Assembly (NCBI GenBank): GCA_001642005.1
Contig: LWCA01000037.1
Location: forward strand, 1 to 64,000
Source of the DNA: Intoshia linei
Lineage: Eukaryota; Orthonectida; Rhopaluridae
Direction: 5' to 3'
Length of the DNA: 64,000 nt
Numbering within the stretch: the first letter of the stretch is position 1; every line of letters begins with the position of its first letter. Shown here one piece after another: positions 1 through 11,213 of this stretch. Both the position numbers and the translations under genes were made by a program. Under the pieces are notes generated by a model that worked only from the letters and a program-made list of their open reading frames with translations, made no database searches and was not told the DNA's origin.

Positions 1-907
1 ATTTTTTAACGTTACTAGATGAAAAATTCCTTTGTTTTGTGAGTAATTTCTTCATCATGCTAAAACTTCTTTATACACCGTTAGAAGTGGAAGGCCCATT
101 TCTCAATTGGCTGTACAATGAAGGAGGTTTGGACTGATCCATAGCTAACATAATTTTTTTGATATCATTCTTTTTTTATACAGTATGTAGTTGTATTTCA
201 CATGGATCAGAAATAAATTGTATTTTTTTTATTGTATCATATGCTTGATTAATAGTAAACGACTCTTTTGCCATGTCAATCATACCTAATATAAATTTAG
301 ATAAAATTTAGATGTATACACGTGCATTTGATACAAATTAAACTGCCGTCCTTCATTTTAAATTCATTTGGAAATATTCTTAAAATATTATTAATTTTTT
401 CTTGTCTCGACTTTGAAAATTTGACTAAGATTCAGATTTGTAAAATTTAAAAACAATTCACAAGTAAATAATTGAATATTTCAAAATCTAACCTTACCAA
501 CTATTAAAAAAAATTCCAACATTTGGAAAAAATTTTAACTTTTCCAACCGTATTAACTTTATAAAATTTTAATTAGCCAATTAATATTGAAAATATTGGT
601 GCCATCATGCTGGAAATGTTAAACTATTTAACATATCAAATTTTAACTTTTCTGACTTTTGCTTGCTTTAATGATGACAAAAAAAAAATTCCGGCTTAAA
701 ATTCATTCCAAATAAACTAAAAGTGATAAAACGTATTTTTCTGGTCACTTTATAACAATTTCATAAAAAATACAAAAAACATTGTAAAATTGTAATTATT
801 TAGCAACAGATATAATACAAATATAGTTGATATGCAAAATATAAAAGATATCAATAAATTATACTGTTCAATTTGTTTATGAAAATTTGAAACATTTTAA
901 ACTTAAT
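1..907. other. Left edge, no assigned gene
   Basis: AT-rich sequence upstream of CNOT9 with no recognised gene. On the minus strand an ATG at 285 opens a frame of about 34 codons, ending at a possible donor near 182. A possible acceptor near 144 follows, but the two pieces do not join in a long frame. On the plus strand an open frame from the edge ends at about 139. Either could be an exon of a gene that continues to the left, but I recognise neither. Confidence 0.3.
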
Positions 908-3900
908 ATGAATTCATCTAATCTTCAAGTATATCCTAATACTTATTCTGTAAATGATATGCACATTTGGATTTCAAAAATTACGAAAACGTCGTGTCGT
1001 CGTGAAGCTCTATTGGAATTGAGGTTTGTGACTTATAATTATGCCCTGGTTATCAACTATTTTTTTACATTTTTATTCGCACCAATGCATTTCAAATATT
1101 GGATTTCAATTGAATTCTATCGAGTCTATACTATATATGCTGTTCAAATTTTAAATTAAACGAATAACTATTAAGTAAATATATTATTAGTTAAATTAAA
1201 TTAAATAAATATTAATTAATTACCGTTAATTTTTTAATCTACCACTAATTTTTTTAAATTTATTTTACGATAAAAATTGGTATAGCACTGGATTAAAAAC
1301 ATGCACGATATTATACATTGCGTGAGATATTTATAGTTTCATAGTTTTTAATTTTTTCTAAAATGTAATTAATTTTCCTTTTTTAGTGTAAATGTGTTAT
1401 TCTCTCCAACGAGGAAGGGGTGAATTTAAGTATTCAATCGTAAATGTTACTTTATCAATAATTTGGCTAAACAGTCGTATTTTTTTAAACTTCTTATAAT
1501 TACTTTTTAACATTGTAAATTGGATTAATCAGATTATATATTTTCATTCTATTTATAGTTGATACATGACGTAGTGCATTTAGTTGAAAATGTTGTAAAT
1601 AAAGATTATCTAACATTGATAATAACAAGGGCAAATTTTTGGTTAAACTTGAAAAATTAATATCTCCCGTAACCAATTTTAAAATAAATTGGTCAATCTG
1701 GCCCAGGTGTGCATAACCTTTCCACCAATTCAGCCACAATACTACTTTTCTCATACATACATACATCTCTACATAATATATTGCATTATGATCAGATGTA
1801 TTGCCCACGACCGCACGTTGTACACCCGTGTCTAGCCACTACAGTGTAGAATTAGATGCAGTACCGAACCTATCATACAACGAAATCTTATTTAGGGTCT
1901 CGACGTAATTTTTGTTAAATGGTGACAATATTTTATTTAAATTCAGCTTTAAAATAATTATCTTCTTGAATATTAGAATTATTTTGTGTTAAATTTAAAA
2001 TTTCAATTTAAGAGTATTAGATAAGTGGCTGGGTCTATAATATTACAGTGGTTCCCAAATGGAGCTTGGCCTCACCAGGGGGCCTACTGAGTCTGAGGGA
2101 GGCTGCAGATATAAGAAAAATTTTATAATTAAATTAGAATCATTAACATTAATTTGATTTAGTATTTGATATTTAATTAATATTTTCTTGAAATTCGGAT
2201 TAATTTTGGATTATAATAAATTTAAATGTTATTAACTCTTACGAGACAATAACACGTATATAAACAAAAAAGAACAATCATAAATTTACAATTGTTTGTA
2301 TATTAGGCCATAGTAACTAGGGTGTCAACTATATTAAAGTATGATTTATAACGAAAATAGAACCAGGAATATTAAAAGATAACATTTTTTTAATCGCTGT
2401 TATATTAATATAATAAACATATTCACTATTTGTACTAATTGATTTTTTCTAAAAATATTTTTATATGGTTAGAGGGGTCGACAATATATTTTTTGGGGAA
2501 CAACTGGTCTATATGACACTTGTATCGTTTGAGAAACATTATTTTTAATTTTCGGTGAGTTAGGCTCAGCTTAGATCAGTGTTTCCCAACTTTTTGTAAT
2601 ATATTACCCATATTACAGCACTTATTTTGATATTAGCTACAATATTTTTTTAACTATATATTGGATGGTCAAGTTTTTAGAATAAGTGCTATATAAATTT
2701 TTTTTAAATCTAATTTTACAAATAGTAAAAGTATTAAAATCACTTCTTAATTTTATTTAAAAAAAGGGGAAATTGGGTTTTTGACATGAAAAACTCAATG
2801 TATGAAAATGTAATTTACACAAAAACATTACTCCCGCAAAACTATATTACAAATTTGATTTTTTTAAATTCTAGAATAGTTAATTTTTAAATAAACTGCA
2901 ACACATTCAATGTTATATGTGTAAAGAATACACATTGCTGCTCTTGAACACTATTTTTTTCTATGCTGAAAGTTTATCAATCAATATTCATTTATTACAT
3001 GACTCATTATTATATCATTTAGGGAAAATTACATTTTATGCGTTAATTGTGCATGCGATGCAAGAAAATAAAATATTTTCTCTATTTTTTTTGAACAAAT
3101 TTCGCGATTACGCATCAAAAATATCAAATTACCCACTGATTGGGAATTACTAGCTTAGATTCAACACTGCTTCAAATTTAAATTTTTCTGTGAATCATGC
3201 ATTTACATTAGTATTTGCCAATCTGGATAATCTGGAGAAGATTTACAAAAATATGTTGAAATTTTTTTTTTAAATGTCTAAATAAATAATAAACATCCTA
3301 CGGTCAATTAATTTTTTAATCAAAATGTACTTGGAAGGACGGATTTACATCAATATACATATTATTTTAGCCGTAACCGTGAAGCATTCAAAGACATGGC
3401 ACCACTTCTCTGGTATTCATTTGGTAATAATTTTATTATATATTCTTATTTTAAATTTAAGGTACGACAATGGCGTTATTGTATGAAGTTACCAGTGTTT
3501 ATCCTTTATTAAGAAAAAATACAATTGATGTAAATTTATATGTAAATTTCAATTTTATTATGAATGGATTATTATGAATAGTGTTTTGAACTGACCGAAA
3601 AATATCGGCTGTGTATAGCTCTACTCGAGTTGTTCTCGATTCAAATAGTGTACTAACCCCTAATTCAAAATAATTTTTTGGGTTACCCTTAAGGGTTTAA
3701 AATGGTATTTTTTATTAAATTGTATTAATGGTGGGATAAAAGTAGGATTTTTGATATAAATGGATGAATTTCCAATATCTGGCAAATTTAATAAATAGTT
3801 AATACATTTTTTATATACTTTATTTAAATCTCACGGACCCCAGGAATATAGTTTGAACCCCAAGGGGTCCAGGGATCCCCAACTACTGCTCTACTCTCGT

Positions 3901-5903
3901 TTATTTCAATTTTAATCTTCGGTTCTGATATCAGGATTTTGACGTATTTGCTGTTAGAATTAAATATTCTGGTTTGGGAGCAATGAATAAATTTAAGAAT
4001 TTAGGTTTTCAATGAAACTTTAATGTAGGGATTATCAATCTTTTTTGAACCATCGCCCATTGAATATAAAAAAATTTCAAAGTTTGCAAGATTATTTCCC
4101 TATCCCAAAAACAGACTATTATTATGACTATTGTGATTACTATTAGTACGGACTCTAATTAAATTATATAATTAAAAATAAGCAAATAATTTTTTGCTTG
4201 TTAAGGTTCACTTTTACTTTTTCCAATAATAACAAGATTTTTATTTGACTTTGCGTATCAAACTTTTTTCCCAATTTTTTTTTTTGTTACAATATATTTT
4301 TTATTTTAATCACTTGACTCTAGCATTTTAGTAAAAATTGTGATTTCATTTCATGAATGTAATTCATTTGTAAATCATAAGTAAATTATATTATCAATTT
4401 GAAAATAAATTACCCTATATAGACGATAGCGCCCAGGTTGAGAATCCATGATTTAACCTATCGATAATATTCCGTTTAATTGTTTTTTTAGCATGAACGA
4501 TCGAATCGTGTTTGTAATGCTCTATCATTGTTGCAATGCATAGCTTCCCATCCTGAAACCCGAATGCCATTTATCAAAGGTATCATTAGTTATTTTTTAA
4601 TACTATATACTCCAAATATGAATAAATATTCTTTTATTCTGACTTGTTTAGTAGTTTTATTAATTTGATTATTATTTTTTTGTACTGTTTGTATTGGAAT
4701 GATGACTCCATGAAAAATTAATTTGAAAACATTTTTTGAAAGAATGAGTATTTACCAACCTCGGTTTACATTCTTTTGGTAAATCGGGTGCACCAACTTT
4801 TTAAAATCACTTTAGTCTCAAAAAATATATACAAAAGTCATAAAACTTTGTCAAAACTAATGTCAAATGTATATACCCGGATAAGATGACAATTTGTAGG
4901 ATGGTTTCATAAATTTGATACAGATATCAACGAGACATCTGTATGTAAATATTATATTCTGCTATAAAATTAAAATTTCAAAAAGTGACAACAATTTTAT
5001 ATACGTTTTTTGTTTCCTAATTTTCAATACAGACATTACGGGAACCTTTTATTCGTTTTAATCAGGTATACTTGTACTGTAAACTGCAGTAAGTCATACA
5101 TTGTAATTGTAGTTATTTGCCAAGTATTAAGTTGGTCGCACCCGTATTTATTTATACATTGGTATTCATTTTTAAAATTTTTCTTCACTTAATGAGTAAA
5201 ACAAATACTAATATATTTCTTAGCCAATATTCCCTTGTATCTATACCCTTTTCTATCGTTCAACAACAAAAAGAGTCGATTTTTTTCCTATTTGCGATTG
5301 ACCAGTTTGGGAGTTATTGGTGCATTGGTTAAGGTAGCTTTAAATAAGGTAAATGTTGTATTTATTTTAGAATGACGATCCTGAAGCAATATCCTTTTTT
5401 TTAAACACAGAAATTATTCCGTTTTGTCTAAAAATAATGGAATCTGGCAACCAACTTTCCCGAACAGTACTACATCCATTTTAGTATTGATATATTTTGA
5501 TTAGGTGAGCACTTTTATCGTTCAACGCATTTTGACCGACAACCGTGGATTGGAATATGTGTGTCAAACATTCAGTAGATTTAATCACGTAGCGATATGT
5601 CTGGTATTGATATTTTTAATTGATTATATTCAAAACTAGAGAAACTTGATAGTCAATGGTCATATAGAAGAATCTAACCAAAGGTTACTTAAACATATTG
5701 TAAAATGTTACGAAAGGCTGGCTGACAATGAAAAGTCATTTTTATTTAAACGTATTTTACCTTATTTTAGAGCCCGCGAAGCACTGAAAGATGTCTTACC
5801 TCTTAAAATAAGAAACAAGTTGTTTATTGAGACGATAAAAGATGAATCGGTGAAAAATATAATTTTATCAATTCTCCATAAAGTGGGATTGGAACTTTGT
5901 TAA
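908..5903 (+). CDS. CNOT9: CNOT9 (CCR4-NOT complex subunit 9, RQCD1/Rcd1)
   Basis: Armadillo-repeat subunit of the cytoplasmic CCR4-NOT deadenylase; it binds NOT1 and recruits mRNA-decay adaptors. Nine exons close in frame: 908-1023, 3371-3423, 3462-3529, 4492-4579, 5224-5333, 5371-5466, 5505-5603, 5640-5734 and 5771-5903, giving 285 residues against about 299 in human. Family landmarks appear in order: REALLEL in exon 1, [10 protein letters not shown] in exon 2, [17 protein letters not shown] in exon 4, [15 protein letters not shown] in exon 5, [14 protein letters not shown] in exon 6, [13 protein letters not shown] in exon 8 and KAREAL at the last junction. The start is the first in-frame ATG; an upstream in-frame TTG is not needed. 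Intron 1 is 2.3 kb and carries repeats. Intron 8 (5735-5770) is only 36 nt and stop-free. The C-terminal tail is shorter than in vertebrates. Confidence 0.95.
2046..2506. mobile_element. hAT-type MITE remnant in CNOT9 intron 1
   Basis: Starts with CAGTGGTTCCC and ends with GGGGAACAACTG, an imperfect terminal inverted repeat typical of hAT MITEs. No coding capacity and no clear 8-bp target duplication, so the right boundary is uncertain. Confidence 0.45.
3627..3888. mobile_element. hAT MITE with perfect 8-bp target duplication (CNOT9 intron)
   Basis: A 262-bp insertion flanked on both sides by CTCTACTC (3619-3626 and 3889-3896). Its ends form imperfect inverted repeats, left GAGTTGTTCTCGATTC and right complement CAGTAGTTGGGGATCCC. 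The interior contains the CCCTTAAGGG repeat motif. No coding sequence. Confidence 0.75.
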
Positions 5904-6185
5904 AGAATAATTAATGTTGTAAAAATTAAACTGTAAAATATTTTAATACGACTTTGAAAATTTATTTTCATCATCGTGCGTGATTTTACGTCCTCAAATG
6001 CACTCACTCTGTGTTTCATACTACGAAATTTAAGTCAAATTTTTAGCTAAATGTGTTAGTCATAGAATCAGCACGTTACCAAGTGTAGTTAATAGTACGC
6101 AAAAACTAAACTAACATTGAGCAATGTGTCCAATTAGAGACAAACTGGTATGCTAGACAAATAAAACTTGCGCCGTTTAGTAGAT

Positions 6186-6484
6186 ATGAAATATAAAAGA
6201 ATTACAGTCAAATTATACAAACTTGTATTAACGCTCATTTGTCTACAATACTTTGTCGCAACAGTTGAATATCAAGGTAAGTTTTTAATACATATCTAAA
6301 TGAATTGGGCATTTACTTTGAGCAAATTGATACTTTATTTCTAAATTGTGCATTTTGAGAAACTTTATTAATTTAACAATAAAGATTTTAGTGTTTTGAT
6401 GAATCGAAGTTTTATTTTCCAGGATCAATAGTAATCTCGTTTATGTTGTATCTGAGATTATGTTTTATTTTGACTGAAATTTAA
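6186..6484 (+). CDS. Possible two-exon small hydrophobic protein, or 5' leader of the zinc-finger gene
   Basis: An ATG at 6186 begins a 30-codon frame with a basic start and a hydrophobic core (KLVLTLICLQYFVATV), ending at a good donor (AAG|GTAAGT) at 6276. A pyrimidine-rich acceptor at 6422 continues the same phase for 20 more codons to a stop at 6482-6484 (6423-6484), making a 50-residue signal-peptide or membrane-like product. No homologue is recognised. The zinc-finger CDS begins 270 bp downstream, so these may instead be its untranslated leader exons. A transcript would be needed to decide. Confidence 0.3.
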
Positions 6485-6753
6485 TTGATCTGTTTGCATA
6501 GTTTCCTTGATTCGAATTCGGAGTAAATAAATAAATTTTGTTGGTATGTTTTCAAGGTTAAAACCAGGGACGTAGATCCAGGAAACCAATATCTATGATA
6601 TTGTATTGTAATTTGTTTCTAATGTATCGATACAAGCAGTCGCGAGGGCTGCAGTTTTTTTAAAATGTAAATATTTGAAATTTAAGTTCAAAGCTACTTG
6701 TAAATAAAATATTTTATACTACATCAGTCTAATTAAATTTTAGACTTGAAAAT

Positions 6754-8999
6754 ATGTCTACCGAAACTACAGAATTCAAAATCAACGAAGATAAAGACTT
6801 TAAACCGCTCATTGATGATGACTTACGAATAAAACCAACTACAGATTCTTCTATGCAAATTGAAAATAACCAAGTTATCGATACCAAAATTAATGGAAAT
6901 GCTATTGACCTTAAAAACCAATTGGAGTTGAATGGCTTAAACCACAGTATTTCTTTCGAACCTAAACCAGTAATTTTCATTTGAAATTTGAATATATTTT
7001 ATAATTATACTTAGGAAATTGTTGACAATGACTTGGTGTATATTGAAAATAGAAATTCACAATTACTGGAAATGGCTAATGCTTCCGACATGAACATTAT
7101 TGGGGAAAACGGCGACGAGGAAATGCAATATATCGTTTATAAAATTGGAGATGACGCATCAGGACAAATCAAACTTGAACAATCTGATAACAATGAACCT
7201 CTCGTTATTATTATGGAACAAGATATTGCAAATGGAGTCGTGATTGAAGAAGAAAATGGGACTACAATGCAAACGATTGGAAATGTGATTAATGACGGTA
7301 CTACCAATACCTTTGTATGTAATATATGCAACCGTGTCTTTAACAAATTCGCCATTTATAATAAACACATGTCAACACATACTAGTATTATTGCCAGTAA
7401 TGCGGACAAAAAGTTTATTTGCGAGGTTTGCGGAAGGCGTTATCTTTACGAAAGGAATTTACGTGATCACCAGCAACAAGGGCACGACAGTGAATGTAAG
7501 CCCCATAAATGTCCGTACTGTGATAAAGGATATGATTTGGCTAACAATTTGAAATATCACATGATTTGGTGCACATCTGGGGCCAAAGCTAATGACATTG
7601 AAAGGATTGAACTGAGATCTATTGTTAACCAAATGAAAGTAGATAAAATTAAAAAAACTGTTTCTTGCGTTTATTGCAATAACGTCGTTTCCAATTTGCA
7701 AAGTGTCAAAAGACACATGTGGATTACTCATAAAAAGTTTCTGAGTCTAGATTACCCACTGAGATGCCCAATTTGCAAAATTATGTATGATTCCTCCTTT
7801 GATTTTCTGATTCATTTGAAGTCTTGCACAGGTTTATATTTATTGGGTGTACAACTTGGAAAATGGGTCAATTAACTTAATAATTTAAATGGTTGTACAC
7901 CCTATTGTGTGTAATTTATATATTTATTTTAATTATCATTTTAGGGACTGTTCAACTAATTGCCGGTAGTAATGAAATAAAAACTTTGGCAATGTCAGAA
8001 ACTCTGGAAAAGGAAAAAATGGCACTACTTAATAACGTGGACTATGCCACGATTGTCACTGATGTTGATTCTTCTAACGGTTATCGATGTGGCCTATGTA
8101 ATTATGTTTCCAGTACTTATGGTGGTACCAGACGACATTACTTTAGAACTCATGAAAATAAACCCATTCCACAACCCAATTCTCTAAAATGTACAATTTG
8201 TGAAACCTACTTCAAATCCCCTGGAGGTTTAAAAGCTCATATGCGCCATCATAATGGCAAAGTAAGCAGTACTAAATTTTCTCTCAAGTGTGCAGATTGC
8301 GGCCGTTTATGTGCCACGCCGTATGCTTTACGAGCTCATAGGCGAATTCATACTGGAGAAAAACCATTTAAATGCGAAATTTGCTCTAAATCTTTCAGAT
8401 TTTCTTCCGAATTACCAGTTCACATGCGTCTCCACTCTGGATCCAAACCCTATAAATGTGACAAGTGTGGTCGCTCTTTTCACCAATCCAGTAACTTTAG
8501 ACGTCATGAATATACTTGCAGTTCAGGTTTAGTGCCACCCCCACCAAACAGCATATGTCACATATGTAACAAAAGTTTCTCTCATAGTTCTAGTCTTACT
8601 GCTCATATGCGCATTCATACCGGAGAAAGGCCTTATTTTTGCAAACATTGCGGAAAAACCTTTGTTCAAATGTCAAATAAAAAACGCCACGAGATGAGCT
8701 GTGCCGGGTGTCAAGGTTCTTCCATGATTTGTCCCGTTTGCAATCAATTTTATAATGGAATGGCTAGTCTTAGAGCTCATATGCGACGGCATTCTTCAGA
8801 TTCTGACAAGAAAATGTACCAATGCTGCAAGTGTGGCATTAGTCTAACTACCGCCAACGAAAGAACAGCACACGAGGGCACCTGCGAAAACACAATCATT
8901 GTATTAACTGTCAATTCATCAGATGCTTCAGAAGTACCTGCAAATGTTACGGAAGAAGAGGTGATTAATTCAACTACTATGGTCAATAATGTTTTGTAA
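6754..8999 (+). CDS. C2H2 zinc-finger protein, about 14 fingers
   Basis: Probable nuclear DNA-binding transcription regulator. Three exons, 6754-6969, 7015-7831 and 7945-8999, give 695 residues with all phases closing. Exon 1 and the start of exon 2 are acidic with no recognised domain. Five fingers follow in exon 2, from FVCNICNRVF to LRCPICKIMY, some atypical and ending in H-x-C. Nine more lie in exon 3, including canonical linkers HTGEKP, HSGSKP and HTGERP. Several end in HxxxxC. A short Ser/Thr/Val-rich tail follows the last finger. Such families diverge fast, so no orthologue is named. A polyadenylation hexamer AATAAA lies at 9045-9050. Confidence 0.85.
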
Positions 9000-11213
9000 T
9001 TTGTATTTTATTTTTATATTAAATTTTTAATTTTTGTATTTTATAATAAATTTTAGTTAGTTTTATATTTTAAGATTTGTATTTTTCTGTTTCGAATAAT
9101 TTTTGAAAACACTTTAAACAAATATTAAAATGTTTCATTTTTTACCAATATTTTATTTAATGATCTTAAGGTTTTAATAAGTTCGTATCAACATTTCATC
9201 ATACACCAAAATTTCTTTACTAAATTTAAGTTAACCAAATAAAAATATATTTATATTAAAATATAGAATCGTTTGTAATCTTGGAACATTTTCAAATATC
9301 AATGTGCTTTTTCTTATCAAAATTGTAGGTGTGGACCAAATTTTATTTATTTCACAATTGCGCCCTGTAGTAAAAAAGGTTAAGAAACATTGCCCTATAA
9401 TAATTAAAGTTTCGTGTAATTTTCTAATATTTACTTTAACTTGTTACTTTTTATACTATGCAATGAATGTACATGGTTTAATGCGTCTAAATGTGATAAT
9501 CAATTAGCGTAGAGCCAGCGTTTTCAACAAATGAAACTAGTGATTTAGTTTTTAAAAGATATATAATGATGTAATTTTAATTATATAAATATTTTTCTAT
9601 TCAAGAAAATTTAATTATGCTAGAAAATGTTTTTCATTTATCACAATTTTAACACTGATACATTGAGATTAAAATATACACGAGTTATTTTTAATGTGTC
9701 CAATTTTACCTTTTATAAAATGAGATGTACATTGTACAGTGTAATAAAAATTTATTAGTCCTACAAATCAGGTTTATCGCGCGAGAAAACATTGTTTACT
9801 AAGAATACATAAAAAACGTTTTTCAAATTAACGGGTTGAAAGTTTATAAAGGAATAAGTATTATAATAGATCGAAATATTTTAAACACTGTTTATAACCC
9901 CATTGTTTCATGACGGTTAGATCCATATCCGTTGATAGGTGGGTTGTGGTTATATGCAATGTATCCCCGTTTACAATTTTTGAGGTTTATTTTAGATTTA
10001 TGGTGCCTCGAGCATTGGTATGCTTTGTGATCAATAATTATTGTATTATAATCGTGTTGGGATAAATTAATCGCAAAAATTAGTGTGGAACACTTTGAAC
10101 TGATATTTAATGAAAATAATAAATATATCTTAAATGCTAACAATTAACGAATGAATTATTGTAACTGAAATAAATAGACTATTTTTGACTTGGAAAATGA
10201 TATACTGGAAACATTATATATTCATGTCATCACGAAAAATTTTTTTATGTCGCCTAGTGAAACGGGTTTGAAAGCACTGATCTATTAAAATAAATTATAA
10301 GTATTTATTTGTATAATTAAAATTATTGATTTGTTGATCAAAATTAGGAGTTGATAATGTTTTAGAAATCAAGCTGGTCTGTGACCATTTGGCGCAAATT
10401 ATTTAAGAAACCCATCATTATGTGATACCGTATGATGTAAATTTTGTTTATTAGATTTCTGTGGTTTTTAATTTGAAATATAGCCGTATTTACCTGGATT
10501 ATGAGAACTCAGAAGATGCAATAACTTCATAACATCCGTTATAAATATAGATTTCACGCTTTAGAAATGTATAATAAGCGTCCGTATAATGAAGGTTGAC
10601 TAACAGTGATTAACCTGCGTTTAACATTAAATATCCTTACTTATATAATATGCTACGCAATATTTGTTTGCGTATGTGTTCCACTTTATTTCAATAACTA
10701 CCTTTTGTAAGTTTATAATCTTAGAATTTTATAAAGTTTTGCTGGTATAAAAGTATAAAGTTATTTTGCTGGAATTTATGACAATTTTTAGGATTGGACT
10801 GTTTAACCTAGTATATTATAATATGTTGGCGCAATAATTATTGCACCATATAAAATTTTTAGAAAGATTTCGTAAAGTTACCACAGGGAAACTAGATCAA
10901 CCTTTTTTAGATTCTAAAATGTTAGGAGTCCAAGTGGGTTGCAGGTACTAATTTTCCAACATACGTCAAGATATGAACCATACTAACACCTTCCGGGGAT
11001 CGACAAAATATCAGTACATATGCAAATTAGTTGTATTGATTGTGTGTATATATTTTCAACTTTATGAAATGCCAATAAATATATAATTATTGTAGACCTG
11101 TCTTTATTTTTGGTGATGACTTCGCATATAGTAAGCTCAGCTCTGCATACAAATTTTTATATTGTGTAAAATTATTATTATAAAAATATAGGATAAAGTT
11201 ATTTTTAAATAAT
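9000..11213. other. Intergenic, no gene seen
   Basis: AT-rich spacer between the zinc-finger gene and PSMG3. It holds the presumed 3'UTR of the former and remnants of dispersed repeats, for example around 10640-10740 and 10780-10830, with close relatives near 26720 and 20990. Open frames here are short and resemble nothing. Confidence 0.6.

Noticed and set aside
4914-5192. Candidate CNOT9 exon 5 at 5010-5192 ([10 protein letters not shown] resembles AHIPLFLYPF)
   Set aside because: The true exon 5 is 5224-5333, which gives IPLYLYPFL through [12 protein letters not shown] in the right phase.
7137-7731. Several minus-strand ORFs under the zinc-finger exons
   Set aside because: The plus strand encodes C2H2 fingers in perfect register; these are shadows.
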